A stretch of DNA of 64,000 bases. Origin: Porphyridium purpureum. Its lineage: Eukaryota > Rhodophyta > Bangiophyceae > Porphyridiales > Porphyridiaceae. Below the pieces are notes generated by a model, which was given only the letters and a program-made list of their open reading frames with translations, searched no databases and was not told the origin of the DNA. Where the stretch lies: contig VRMN01000007.1 in assembly GCA_008690995.1 (NCBI GenBank), positions 558,001-622,000 on the forward strand, read 5' to 3'. The number at the start of each line of letters is the position of its first letter. Position 1 is the stretch's first letter. Positions 52,227-61,150 of the stretch are shown piece by piece. The position numbers and the translations under genes are program-made.

Positions 52227-53909
52227 ATGGCAGTGGACGGCGTGAAGGCGGTGGGGGTTGCTGCGGGAGCGCGCGGCCAGGCACGTGGCATGTGCGTGTG
52301 CGATGAGGACCCACGCGGGGTTGAGAAGAGCAGTGTCGATGCGCACGACAAGCTCGACGCGAAGAGGGCAAGGGCATATGATTGGTTCGATGGGCGCGTG
52401 GTTCACTCTGCATACGGCCGTGCGCTGCTCTGTATTGTACTCACGGTGGTGTGGCTTCTGGCGCGGATTATGGGCGCGAGATGGGTGGCAATGCACTCCG
52501 CACACATGCCGGAGTTGACGTCTGGACACGAAAGCGCCGGGTGTGCAGACTGCGCGGCGCTTCAAAACATGGCGTATTATTGTGCATTGTCTGACCTGGC
52601 GGCGTCGGACATCTCCGGCACAGATACTCGCGCGCTCGAGGCGAGCTGCAATGACGGCCGCATCACGCAAGACCTCGCGCGTGAATTCCAGGCTGCGCAA
52701 GCACGCGCCGCGCTCGTTGCTGCCGGCCTCGCGCACGAGGACCACACGCTGCCAGAAGTAGATGTCGCGTTCTTCATTCAGGTGAGCGCTGTGCAGGCCG
52801 CGCTCCTGCCGCGCATGCTTGCCCGTCTGTATCACCCTGAAAACGTGTACGTGCTTCACTTTGACGCCAAAATGGAAAGCGGCGCCTTTCGCGCCACCGC
52901 TGACGCGGCGCGCGCTCTAGGCCCCAACGTGCACATCATGCAGCGCGAATTGGTCACCTACCAAGGGCCCTCGATGATTTACAACGCACTTCACGCTTTC
53001 CACCTCCTGCTGGCCTTGTCTTCGTCGTCCAAATGGGCATTCTGTATCAACTTGAGCGCGGCAGACTACCCGATTGTGCCCGCGCGGCGTCTGCGTCAGG
53101 TCCTTGCCATTGCACCGCCTCACGCAAACTTTTTCTCGTTGTTTCAGCGCACACACTGGCATCATTTCAGGTATCGAGTGTTCCGCACCACGCACGATCC
53201 GGCGCTGGACGTGGTGTTCGGAGAAGAAGCTGTGGCGCCATCTGGTGGCCGCAATGTGTCGCACGTAGAGCAGCTGCGGCAATTTGCACACCCTGGTGTT
53301 GTGTGGCGGAAACGCGGATCGCCGCTCGAATCGCTGCTCAACATTGAGCACACGAGCGCGGAGGCGTGGATGATCTTGTCGTTCCCTTTTGTGCAGGCGC
53401 TGGTCAGCTCGCGCTTTGCGCGCAAAGTGGCGAGTCTCTTTGGCCACTCGGTTTCCTCACCAGAGCACTATTTTAGCATGGTCGCCTTTAACCATCCCGT
53501 GTGGCGACAGACCATCGTCAACGAGGATTTCCGGCACGTCGTGTGGAGCTTTGGCGGCTCTCAGACCGCACAGCATCCGCTTTTGCTGGACGATGATACA
53601 AATGAACCACTCAAGCATTGGCCTGGCATTGAGGCCAGTGCCGCGCTCTTCACGCGCAAGATGAGCGTGCCGGAAAACCAGCTCATGGACCGCATCGACT
53701 GCGCCTTGCTTTGCGTGAACCCGCCAACAGCGGATGCGGAGCAGCAGGCGCAGTGCTGCACAGAAACGGATGACGGCTGGCCGCCAACGCAGGCGGTCGT
53801 CGCCCGCCTGAAGAAAAAGCTCCAGACAACGCTCAAGCGACAGACCAGCAAAAACCCGTACGACATCTTGCACTGGCCTGACCGCAAACGAGATCTCGGC
53901 GCCAGGTAG
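52227..53909 (+). CDS. GT14-like (core-2/I-branching, xylosyl-/glucuronosyltransferase family) glycosyltransferase
   Basis: Predicted 560-residue type-II Golgi protein: a cytoplasmic N-terminus, one membrane anchor near residues 65-83 (ALLCIVLTVVWLLARIM), and a lumenal catalytic part. GT14 motifs in order: VDVAFFIQV, LARLYHPENVYVLHFDAK, INLSAADYPI (equivalent of the NLSGQDFPL motif), FQRTHWHHFRYR, a HTSAEAWMILS segment (equivalent of the GSAWVVLS motif) and SSPEHYFSMVAFNH. The last holds the conserved SPDE/SPEE acid. This family transfers GlcNAc, xylose or glucuronic acid to glycans in animals and plants; the donor here is unknown. The first ATG gives an N-terminus of the usual size. The promoter carries the 8-bp tandem array. 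Confidence 0.85.
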   Translation: MAVDGVKAVGVAAGARGQARGMCVCDEDPRGVEKSSVDAHDKLDAKRARAYDWFDGRVVHSAYGRALLCIVLTVVWLLARIMGARWVAMHSAHMPELTSGHESAGCADCAALQNMAYYCALSDLAASDISGTDTRALEASCNDGRITQDLAREFQAAQARAALVAAGLAHEDHTLPEVDVAFFIQVSAVQAALLPRMLARLYHPENVYVLHFDAKMESGAFRATADAARALGPNVHIMQRELVTYQGPSMIYNALHAFHLLLALSSSSKWAFCINLSAADYPIVPARRLRQVLAIAPPHANFFSLFQRTHWHHFRYRVFRTTHDPALDVVFGEEAVAPSGGRNVSHVEQLRQFAHPGVVWRKRGSPLESLLNIEHTSAEAWMILSFPFVQALVSSRFARKVASLFGHSVSSPEHYFSMVAFNHPVWRQTIVNEDFRHVVWSFGGSQTAQHPLLLDDDTNEPLKHWPGIEASAALFTRKMSVPENQLMDRIDCALLCVNPPTADAEQQAQCCTETDDGWPPTQAVVARLKKKLQTTLKRQTSKNPYDILHWPDRKRDLGAR

Positions 53910-54287
53910 CGTTGTTCCTCTAGGGTTACTCTTGAATCAAAGGAACCAGAAGTCGACGCCGTGTCAGAACGATTGCATGTGAGCCGCTCAAGTTGCTCTC
54001 TTAATGCAAGATGACGTACACAGGTGAAACGTGGCGGCAAAATTATGCCATGTTCTCCGCCATCATTAACTGTAAATATATATGTTTATGTATATTTTTG
54101 CGGCAAAGCTCGAGCTTCCTCGATGTGTGGCACCTCTGCGAACCCACGATAACCAGTGCTTCATATCGTTTTCTACGTCCATTTTCGAAGGCTTCCATGC
54201 CCGCAGCAAAAGACCAAGGGCTCCGAGAAAGACGTCCGTAATATACAATTCGTTTGCGATGGATAAACTGCATGATGCGCTTGTTTC
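53910..54287. other. Short convergent intergenic region, nothing recognised
   Basis: It separates the 3' ends of the GT14-like gene and the leftward 54.3-kb gene. The AT-rich core near 54070-54100 would serve as a terminator/polyadenylation zone for both; no gene was seen. Confidence 0.3.
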
Positions 54288-54926
54288 TCACGAGTCGCGG
54301 TAGAGCTTGCTCAGGAACGCCTCCAGCGACTTGCGCGCGATACTTTTGACTTCAACTGTCTTGCGCTCGACACAGAACTTTCCCTGCTTGAACTGGTAAT
54401 GAAAAATGACGCGCTTGACGAGGTAGTGCGAGCCGTCGTACTCGAGCACGTCGCCGTTGCCCAGATAGCTCTGCAGCATCTGGCGCCCGAGCATGCGCGG
54501 CGGCGGCGACACGACTTGAATGTCGAACGGCAGGAGCTCTGCCGCATCCCGCCTTATTGGCTTACGCCGACTATGCAGAACCATGTTCTCATCACTCGCC
54601 TTGTCGCCTTTCCCGGACGGCTTGCGCGAACTCGAACCTTGCTCATTCGCGTCCCGCGGCTCCGGCTCATCCCCATTCTGCGCGGCACCAAACCGCACCA
54701 CGCCACGCACGCGGCGAGCTCTCCTATCCACCGCACCACCGCTCACATTCGTGCGTCCACAGCAGCACGCAGCATACCCACTTCCATCCAGCACGCTCCG
54801 ACGTCGCGAACCTTGCGCATCAAAACCATGCGCTCTCGGACCAGACACCGGCAGCCTCACCAGCCCATCCAACACCTGGAACGCCACGCTTTGTGAAATT
54901 TCCAGTGCGCAGGCTAATGGCTCCAT
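54288..54926 (-). CDS. Small protein of unknown function with a conserved-looking C-terminal domain
   Basis: Predicted 212-residue protein; the family was not recognised with certainty. The first 130 residues are Arg/Ser-rich, low in acidic residues at the start and disordered, which could be an organelle transit region. The last 80 residues look folded: SPPPRMLGRQMLQSYLG, GDVLEYDGSHYLVKRVIFHY, then KTVEVKSIARKSLEAFLSKL. This resembles short plastid-associated proteins of algae and plants in style, but I cannot name one. The ATG at 54924-54926 was chosen because the frame upstream runs through a GA-rich leader and a set of promoter boxes. The gene is intronless. Confidence 0.6.
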   Translation of the reverse strand: MEPLACALEISQSVAFQVLDGLVRLPVSGPRAHGFDAQGSRRRSVLDGSGYAACCCGRTNVSGGAVDRRARRVRGVVRFGAAQNGDEPEPRDANEQGSSSRKPSGKGDKASDENMVLHSRRKPIRRDAAELLPFDIQVVSPPPRMLGRQMLQSYLGNGDVLEYDGSHYLVKRVIFHYQFKQGKFCVERKTVEVKSIARKSLEAFLSKLYRDS

Positions 54927-54959
54927 CGTACGCCGTCGTAACCGCACGCTTCTGTCCAC

Positions 54960-55129
54960 GCCTCGTAATCCGAAGATCTCTCTTTCTCTCTTTCTCTCTC
55001 TTTGCTCCCTCGAGCTCGCCAACTGCCGCTCGCACGTTTTGCCGTGGAATGTTCCACTGTACACTACCAAATAAACACTGAACACTACTGAATCTCCACT
55101 GTACACTAATGCATCATCACTGTACCTGG
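54960..55129. promoter_or_regulatory. GA-rich leader and four 21-bp-phased CACTGTACACTAC boxes
   Basis: On the plus strand (template side for this leftward gene), CACTGTACACTAC starts at 55055, CACTGAACACTAC at 55076, CACTGTACACTA at 55097 and CACTGTACCTGG at 55118. The starts are spaced exactly 21 bp, two turns of the helix. Between the boxes and the ATG (54926) lies TCTCTCTTTCTCTC-type sequence (about 54976-55014), a GA-rich leader on the coding strand. Confidence 0.7.
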
Positions 55130-55133
55130 TCAC

Positions 55134-56170
55134 GAAGGCACTGGCCGTTCATCGCGGGGCCTCGTGGCTGCCGAGAAGACTCCAGACTTCCATTGAGAGC
55201 GCACGCGCGACAGCCTGGCGGTGAACCTGTCCAACTGTCCACCTTGAGCTCCTCCTTTCCGCACTAAGCTATGCCCACAAAGATTGCTCACCACCAGATT
55301 TCAACAAACAGGTGTTTAGTTCACGTCAGCATTCCTGCGCCTTTTCATTTCCGAAAGAACGAGCTATCCAGCTCACACTGTCGGGTTATACCCCATGGAC
55401 TGACCGGCAGATGCTCACCGTGTCATTTCGCTACGCAGTCAGAATGTCCGGTTTCTTTACATCTCCCGGCGGGCAAACGCATCGCACAAAAATACACGCC
55501 ATGCTCTGCTCCGATAATCTCCTTTTGCGCTATCAAACGAGAGCCAGCAGTGTCGACGAGGCTCCTTTGCATATTTGCCAGAGACCGCCATTCACCGCAG
55601 TCGTACATCCCCGTGTCTGCTCTCACGTCCGTCAAGTCGCTACTCACACTTCTATCCCTGGTCCGCATCCTGTTGGTCATCGTGCGCTGCACGTCCACAT
55701 TTGATTGGCGCTTGAGCGCAGCGCGTTTCCGAATGCCTACAACAATTTTGCTGGCAACAGGAAGTTGTTCCCAGCTGATCTTCCTCGGCTGTTCCTTTTC
55801 TTTTCTCTATCTCTCTTTTTCCTCTTTTCATCCTTGTACGGCTGCTGTCTTCATGTCGCTGGCTCCAGCCGAGAACCTCGCACGACCTGCCCTCTAATAC
55901 TCTGCTTCTCACCCCGGAGGTCATTTGACCTCGTCACTTTGCGTGTCAGGAAGGGCACCCATCGCGCCTGCGAGCGCACCTGGGACCCCACTTGACGCAC
56001 TGACCTCGGGTGCGCCGTTTAACTGCCTACGCTTCAGAGCAGCGCGCCCTCGCTCGGATCCGCTTTGGCGCTTCAGGACAGCCGTGCTCAGTTCCTGCAA
56101 CCATGTATTCCAACGCGGCATACCTCCAAGTGCCTCCTTCGCACGCCCGTTGCACCCGCACACCCCAGAT
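55134..56170. other. Intergenic region with no recognised gene
   Basis: A 208-residue ATG frame at 55271-55897 is Ser/Leu-rich with no domain, and its composition looks like non-coding DNA. An antisense frame at 55423-55698 is likewise unassigned. Confidence 0.35.
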
Positions 56171-56179
56171 GCCTTAATT

Positions 56180-56345
56180 CGGTTAAACGGTTCACACACC
56201 GAAACGAGGAGCAGAGTGACTGAACGCACTTTACTAGTAAGAATGGGATGTTTTATCAGAGACTTAAAACCCTAATTGTTAGTGGTTAACACGCAGGCCT
56301 GACTTCGAGATTAGAGGAGAGCAGGAGAGAGAGAGAGAGAGAAAG
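56180..56345. promoter_or_regulatory. CGGTTAAACGGTTCA box, telo-box and GA-repeat leader of the signal peptide peptidase gene
   Basis: CGGTTAAACGGTTCA lies at 56180-56194, AAAACCCTAA (telo-box type) at 56267-56275, GTGGTTAAC near 56283, and a GAGAGAGAGA tract at about 56326-56344 just before the ATG at 56355. Box, telo-box and purine leader thus occur in one 170-bp promoter. Confidence 0.5.
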
Positions 56346-56354
56346 GTGTATGAT

Positions 56355-57614
56355 ATGGAATCGTTGGGGAATGCGCTGCATATGTTGGTGCAGGAGCCGA
56401 GCGTGTGGCTATGTCTCCTGACCGCAGCTGGCATTCTAGTATACGCGTCGCTTCGTGCGCGCGCTCTAGACCGTTTACATGCAGATGCGGCCGGTTTTGC
56501 CGCTGATGGCTCTGCTACACATGCGACACACGGTACTTTGACAACCTGGTTCTTGCAGATGCATGGGTACCATATGCAGCAGTCCGCGCACGCAGCGCAT
56601 TCGGGATCGGGGACGGCGTATTATGGGAGCCAGAGCCAGGCAATCGAGTTGTCTGCCGCCGTGTTGTTTCCGGTCGTCTCCTCCGTGGCACTGATTCTGC
56701 TTTTTTATTTTTTCGGCGCGCTGTCGTGGCTTCTCCAGCTGATCACGCTGTTTGGAACGACCATCGCGTTGTTTTATCTCTTCATGCCGTATCTTGACAG
56801 TGCAATGATCGCCGCCCGCGTCTGGAAGCCGCTCCACACTTGGCTCGCGGGCGCACTGGTGCTGTTGACCATCCTCGGATGGGTTCTGTCAGGGCACTGG
56901 ATGCTCAACAATCTGCTGGGTGCGTCGTTGTGCGTCTTCTTTGTCAGCTTCGTCCGCTTGCCCAACCTCAAGGTCGGTAGCGCGCTTCTGCTAGGCCTGT
57001 TCTGCTACGATATTTTTTGGGTGTTCTTCAGCAAGCACCTCTTTGGAAAGAACGTTATGCTCGAAATTGCGACACAAGAAGCGTCAAACCCGATCGCGAC
57101 CATGGCCGACGCGCTGCATCTGCCGATCAACCCCGTCAGGATGCTGCCACTGCCGTCTAAACTCATGTTCCCCGTTGGGTTCCGCGTCGATGCAGCGCAC
57201 GGCTTTGTGCTGCTGGGCCTTGGCGACATTGTGGTTCCGGCCATCTTTCTCGACCTTATGATGGTCGTGGATATGTTCGGCTCTGCGGCGCGCAGGGAGC
57301 GGGACAGGGACCGCGCGAGTCCTGCCTCGCGGTTTTCCACACTCTACGCGCGCGGCGTGGCGGGCTACGTCGCTGGCGTAGTGCTAAGCTTTGTGTTTAA
57401 CGTGCTATTTGCGAGTCCGCAGCCGGCACTCCTATACATTGTGCCATGCATTGTCGTGCCTACGCTTCTAACCGCCTTGTCACGCAAGGAGCTCAAGAGC
57501 ATGTGGAGCATGAACGAAGCAGACGCGTCCGGTTCGCGGCCGTACGTGTCCATCGACACAGTCTCAGCCACGTCAGGCTCAGACAGCGAGGCCGTCCAGC
57601 ATATCGCACCGTAA
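56355..57614 (+). CDS. Signal peptide peptidase (SPP/SPPL-type intramembrane aspartyl protease)
   Basis: Predicted 419-residue polytopic protein of the presenilin/SPP clan that cuts peptides inside membranes, normally in the ER or Golgi. The three active-site motifs are present in order: LFCYDIFWVFFS with catalytic Asp (YD), LLGLGDIVVPA with GxGD Asp, and PQPALLYIVP (PAL motif). The topology of nine membrane segments fits. An N-terminal segment near 20-35 is followed by a lumenal loop of about 70 residues rich in His, Ala and Gly. The C-terminal tail is polar and Ser-rich with no KKXX ER signal. SPP versus SPPL3 cannot be decided. The gene ends 26 bp from the convergent BCAS2-like gene. Confidence 0.93.
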   Translation: MESLGNALHMLVQEPSVWLCLLTAAGILVYASLRARALDRLHADAAGFAADGSATHATHGTLTTWFLQMHGYHMQQSAHAAHSGSGTAYYGSQSQAIELSAAVLFPVVSSVALILLFYFFGALSWLLQLITLFGTTIALFYLFMPYLDSAMIAARVWKPLHTWLAGALVLLTILGWVLSGHWMLNNLLGASLCVFFVSFVRLPNLKVGSALLLGLFCYDIFWVFFSKHLFGKNVMLEIATQEASNPIATMADALHLPINPVRMLPLPSKLMFPVGFRVDAAHGFVLLGLGDIVVPAIFLDLMMVVDMFGSAARRERDRDRASPASRFSTLYARGVAGYVAGVVLSFVFNVLFASPQPALLYIVPCIVVPTLLTALSRKELKSMWSMNEADASGSRPYVSIDTVSATSGSDSEAVQHIAP

Positions 57615-57640
57615 ACCAGTGCGGATACGAGCCGTCCGCC

Positions 57641-58213
57641 TTATTCCTTCGTATCTGCTTGCGCGAGCTCCTTGAGCTTGCGCTGCAAGTCCAAATTGCG
57701 CGCCTCTTGCAGTTCCATGGCTGCCGCCAATTCGCGCAACTCCCTTGCCGCGGCGCTTTGCCGTTGCTTGCGGCGCGCATTCACTTTTTCAATTGCACTG
57801 CTTAGCTCCTGGACCTCGTGTTGTGCTCGCCGCCTGGCCGCCTCGAGCATGTGCTTGGTAGCTTTCCAGTGCGGAAGCGCGTGCGCCTTGATGAGCTCCA
57901 GATTCATTTTGCGCGTCCTTTGCACTTGATAACGTAGCACATGGCGAGCCACGCTCCCTGCTGGCCCATCATGATCTCCATCACGGTGGGCGCCTGCTTT
58001 CGCAGTAGTGCGATCGCGCCCACGAGCTAGCGCTGCAGCCCGTACATGTGGCGCTTCATCTGTGGCGCGATTAGTGCTAGTGGTCCCACCTGAAGACGCG
58101 CGCAGAATTTCAACAGCGACGAGCCGCCGTGCCTCTGCCATTGCCGCATCTCGGGCTGCGGCACAGCTTGGCTGTGCGTCTCCCTCAATGTACGGGAGCT
58201 CACCTTCTTCCAT
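57641..58213 (-). CDS. BCAS2/SPF27-like pre-mRNA splicing factor (PRP19 complex subunit)
   Basis: Predicted 190-residue, mostly helical nuclear protein. The N-terminus ELPYIEG matches the ALPYVD start of BCAS2 proteins. The C-terminal half has MNLELIKAHALPHWKATKH followed by a long coiled-coil with ARRRAQHEVQELSSAIEKVN and KQRQSAAARELREL, corresponding to the NLELMSQYGCNAWK and LNWQRKNMQLTAG regions of human BCAS2. The middle part is shorter and rich in Ala, Arg and Asp. BCAS2/SPF27 joins PRP19 and CDC5 in the spliceosome; its presence implies that splicing still occurs in this intron-poor genome. The ATG at 58211-58213 gives the expected N-terminus. Confidence 0.75.
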   Translation of the reverse strand: MEEGELPYIEGDAQPSCAAARDAAMAEARRLVAVEILRASSGGTTSTNRATDEAPHVRAAALARGRDRTTAKAGAHRDGDHDGPAGSVARHVLRYQVQRTRKMNLELIKAHALPHWKATKHMLEAARRRAQHEVQELSSAIEKVNARRKQRQSAAARELRELAAAMELQEARNLDLQRKLKELAQADTKE

Positions 58214-58798
58214 AGTATTGGCAAGTGCCGCCACTCACTTCGCACCAAACTGTCCCGGTCAGCCACAGCTCCCACACCGATCTGCGTTCAGGCTACGTCA
58301 AACTCCACACACGGCCGCACGTGCGCACGTGCGCGCCAAGCAATGCCGACTATGTTCACACGGGTTTTCACCGTCTCACTACACCACAACACCCAACAGC
58401 TGCGTGCGGCGCGGCACGTTTGACTCCCGCGCCAGCTTGAACTGACGAGTCAGCAAGTCACCAGCTTGCCCAAAACACGACAACAACCTCTCAACCACTT
58501 GTTGGACACAACCGACTTTTCTCGAGTCGACGACGCGTCGCGACGTTCAATCCAAATACCCAGTCTGGACCAAATCGACACGCGCACATGGACGAGCCGC
58601 GGCGCGCTCCGCACTGCTCATTCCAAATGCCGACAAGCCCACACACAGCCGCCGCCACACTCCGCGACATACCGCTGCCTCGCCCATACCGCCCACATCG
58701 CCTCCCCTCACATCCACCACAGTACTCACTGTACATAAATAACTCATTATTTAATTCCATTTCTTAATCATCCGTGGCGTCGTCTCAAGCGCACCACA
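58214..58798. other. Intergenic region upstream of the BCAS2-like gene
   Basis: No gene recognised. It is His/Thr/Ala-codon-like repetitive CA-rich sequence. One CACTGTACATAA (58727-58738) resembles the CACTGTACACTAC box. Confidence 0.35.
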
Positions 58799-59012
58799 AA
58801 CCGGCTTATCCGCTCATCGGTTTCATCCGTTAATACTATTCTGGCTCTTCGTTTATGGACATGCCTATAAACCGTTTATCCATGGGGACCGTTTGCGTGT
58901 GAGTGTGTGGTAGAAAACTAGCGCATTGTGACTTCGGTTTATCGGCTCATCGGTTTGTGTAAGGAATGAGCTGAACCGTTAAAGGAATACTGGTTTAATG
59001 GCTAACGGTTTA
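58799..59012. promoter_or_regulatory. TTATCGG / CGGTTTA box block upstream of the BspA-like gene
   Basis: CTTATCCGCTCATCGGTTT (58805-58823) and TTTATCGGCTCATCGGTTT (58938-58956) are two 17/19-identical copies, 133 bp apart. Between and after them are AAACCGTTTATCC, GAACCGTTAAAGG, CTGGTTTAATGG and AACGGTTTAC. TTATCGG is the reverse of CCGATAA in the 8-bp array before the GT14-like gene. The distance to the ATG at 59357 is 340-560 bp. Confidence 0.55.
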
Positions 59013-59356
59013 CATTTGGTTTTTGGTGCGTGCGCCAGGTTGCTCCGTGTGGAAGGACGTGAGGATGTGCTGCTTGCGTGGCTGCTCCGGTGAGGTAATG
59101 GGATGGATGTGTCGATGGATTGAGAAGCGTGGACGATTGGTGCGGCGCAGCTGCTGACTTGCCGCTCGGTTGGGCGTCCGGCGGCACGGTATAAGACAGA
59201 GAATGAGCTGCGCTTGAGAGCTCTCATTCGACTTGGACTTCGACTTGGACCTGGCCTCGGCTTTACACTAGGCCTCGAACTTGGACTCCCAACTTGGACT
59301 CCCAACTTGGGCTTGCGATTGGGAGACGAGGATTGGGGGATGTGATAGCTGCTGAG

Positions 59357-61150
59357 ATGGCCATGATGATGCGCGTGGTTGGTGTGGTGCTGGTGTTGTG
59401 CAGAATTGCGGCTGTAAGTCAGGCGCTGCAGCTGAGGTACGTTGGTGTGCAGAGTCTCCAACTCGGGCTGGGAGCTCCGTATAATGTGGTTGTGAACTGG
59501 GGTGACGGAAGTTCAGATGCGTTCGTCGATAGCGGCAGAGACATTGCGGTTGTCGCCCACACGTACGCCGCGCCAGCCGAGTATACTGTCCAGCTTACAG
59601 GCTCACTTCCACAGTTTGGCATCGAGTCAAGCACGCCGCTCTTAGGGGCCGACAAGCTGGTGCAAGTCGTGGCCTGGGGTAACCTTGGCCTCATCTCTCT
59701 GAACTATGCGTTCCAGAACTGCATCAACTTGGTTAGCGTGCCCGGCGAGCTGCCACCAAACGTCGTGTCGTTACGGGGTACGTTTGAAAACGCTCGCGCT
59801 TTCAACCAAGATATTCATTCGTGGGATACAAGCAAAGTGCAGGTGATGAGGTCGCTCTTCTCGGGCGCCAGTGCGTTCAATCAATCACTGGCTGGATGGG
59901 TGACCTCGCGCGTCTCTGGTATGTCTTCAACGTTTGCTGGGGCAGCCGCCTTTGACCAGGACCTCAGCTCATGGGACATGAGCCGCGTCGTGACGACGAG
60001 GCTCATGTTTGCAGGTGCGCGCAGCTTTCGTGGGACCGGCCTGTCAAACTGGAACATGGCCAATGTGCAGTTCACTGGCTCCATGTTTGAACAGGCAACA
60101 AGCTTTTCGCAAGATCTGTTCTGGGATACATCCAAAGTGCAGGCCATGAACAGCATGTTCCGCGACGCGACGTCGTTCGCGGGCGATATTTCTTCGTGGG
60201 ACACTTCGAGCTGCACAAGCCTGCTTCGCACCTTTGAAGGCGCGTCCGTGTTTAATTCCGACCTCAGTTCCTGGGACGTCGGGCGGGTCAGGTTCTTTGA
60301 TCGGATTTTAGCCGGTACCAAGTTCAACCAAGACATCTCAAGGTGGAACACGTCGCAAGCAGTGAGTATGAGCTATGCGTTTGCTTATGCCCGGGACTTC
60401 AACGCAGATATTTCCATGTGGGACGTCAGTAACGTGGGCTTCTTCGATTCCATGTTTGAAGGCGCCTCTCAGTTTTCACAAGATTTGTCGGCATGGAACA
60501 CAGCGCACGCAACAAGCATGAGCTCTACTTTTGCGTACGCTTCGGCTTTCAATTCGGATGTGTCTCGCTGGGACGTGCCTCGCGTCAATAACATGAACTC
60601 GATGTTCATGGGGGCCGAATCCTTTTCGCAGGACCTATCTAGCTGGCAGACATCTTCACTGCTGACAGTTTCAAGCATGTTTGAAGGTGCTACGAGCTTT
60701 AATGGCAAGCTCTTTCTCGACACCTCCAACGTGCTCACGATGAACTCGATGTTCAAAGGAGCTTTGTCGTTTGCTCAGGATATTTCTTTCTGGAATACCA
60801 CGAGCGTTCAGAATCTCGTGAGCATCTTTGAGAATGCAGCCTCGTTTTCAGGAGATGTGAGTTCCTGGGATACGCAGAATGCTGTTCAAAATTGCATCCC
60901 CATGGGCGATGGGTCCGCTATGACGCTCGGCGACTATCCTCCGGCATGTGCACCTTTTGAATGCACAACGATTATCGCAGTTAGCTATGAGTGCGTGCCC
61001 GATGGCGCACTGTTTTTGGTCCCAGGTGGCGGGCCCGTCTTATGTAACCGATTCTTCGGGGACTGCGTCGTGTCCGACGGAACTGGCAGTTGCACGGTGG
61101 CAGAATGTGCCAAGTTTGTCGAGGTGCCAGGACCCGGGAAGGCCAGCTAA
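59357..61150 (+). CDS. Secreted BspA/DUF285 repeat protein with N-terminal PKD-like domain
   Basis: Predicted 597-residue secreted or surface protein. A signal peptide (about 1-24, MRVVGVVLVLCRIAAVSQA) is followed by a PKD-like domain with VNWGDGSSDAF and VAHTYAAPAEYTVQL. Then come about 15 repeats of 24-25 residues of the BspA/DUF285 type, pattern SMFxGAxSFNQDLSSWDTSxVxxM. A Cys-rich C-terminal region of about 70 residues follows, without a membrane anchor. The family is known from bacterial surface proteins and is scattered through marine protists and algae, so an origin by transfer is plausible. The likely role is adhesion or matrix contact; the ligand is unknown. The ATG at 59357 directly begins a good signal peptide. 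Confidence 0.9.
   Translation: MAMMMRVVGVVLVLCRIAAVSQALQLRYVGVQSLQLGLGAPYNVVVNWGDGSSDAFVDSGRDIAVVAHTYAAPAEYTVQLTGSLPQFGIESSTPLLGADKLVQVVAWGNLGLISLNYAFQNCINLVSVPGELPPNVVSLRGTFENARAFNQDIHSWDTSKVQVMRSLFSGASAFNQSLAGWVTSRVSGMSSTFAGAAAFDQDLSSWDMSRVVTTRLMFAGARSFRGTGLSNWNMANVQFTGSMFEQATSFSQDLFWDTSKVQAMNSMFRDATSFAGDISSWDTSSCTSLLRTFEGASVFNSDLSSWDVGRVRFFDRILAGTKFNQDISRWNTSQAVSMSYAFAYARDFNADISMWDVSNVGFFDSMFEGASQFSQDLSAWNTAHATSMSSTFAYASAFNSDVSRWDVPRVNNMNSMFMGAESFSQDLSSWQTSSLLTVSSMFEGATSFNGKLFLDTSNVLTMNSMFKGALSFAQDISFWNTTSVQNLVSIFENAASFSGDVSSWDTQNAVQNCIPMGDGSAMTLGDYPPACAPFECTTIIAVSYECVPDGALFLVPGGGPVLCNRFFGDCVVSDGTGSCTVAECAKFVEVPGPGKAS

Noticed and set aside
51556-52413. Long minus-strand frame with repeated YQLTDLSAYRL-like peptide
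   Set aside because: The peptide repeat is simply the 8-bp promoter array read in frame; the frame also covers a Copia LTR end and the start of the GT14-like gene. No real domain.
55271-55897. 208-codon ATG frame between the 54.3-kb and SPP genes
   Set aside because: Ser/Leu/Arg composition like random sequence, no domain, no leader of the local type.
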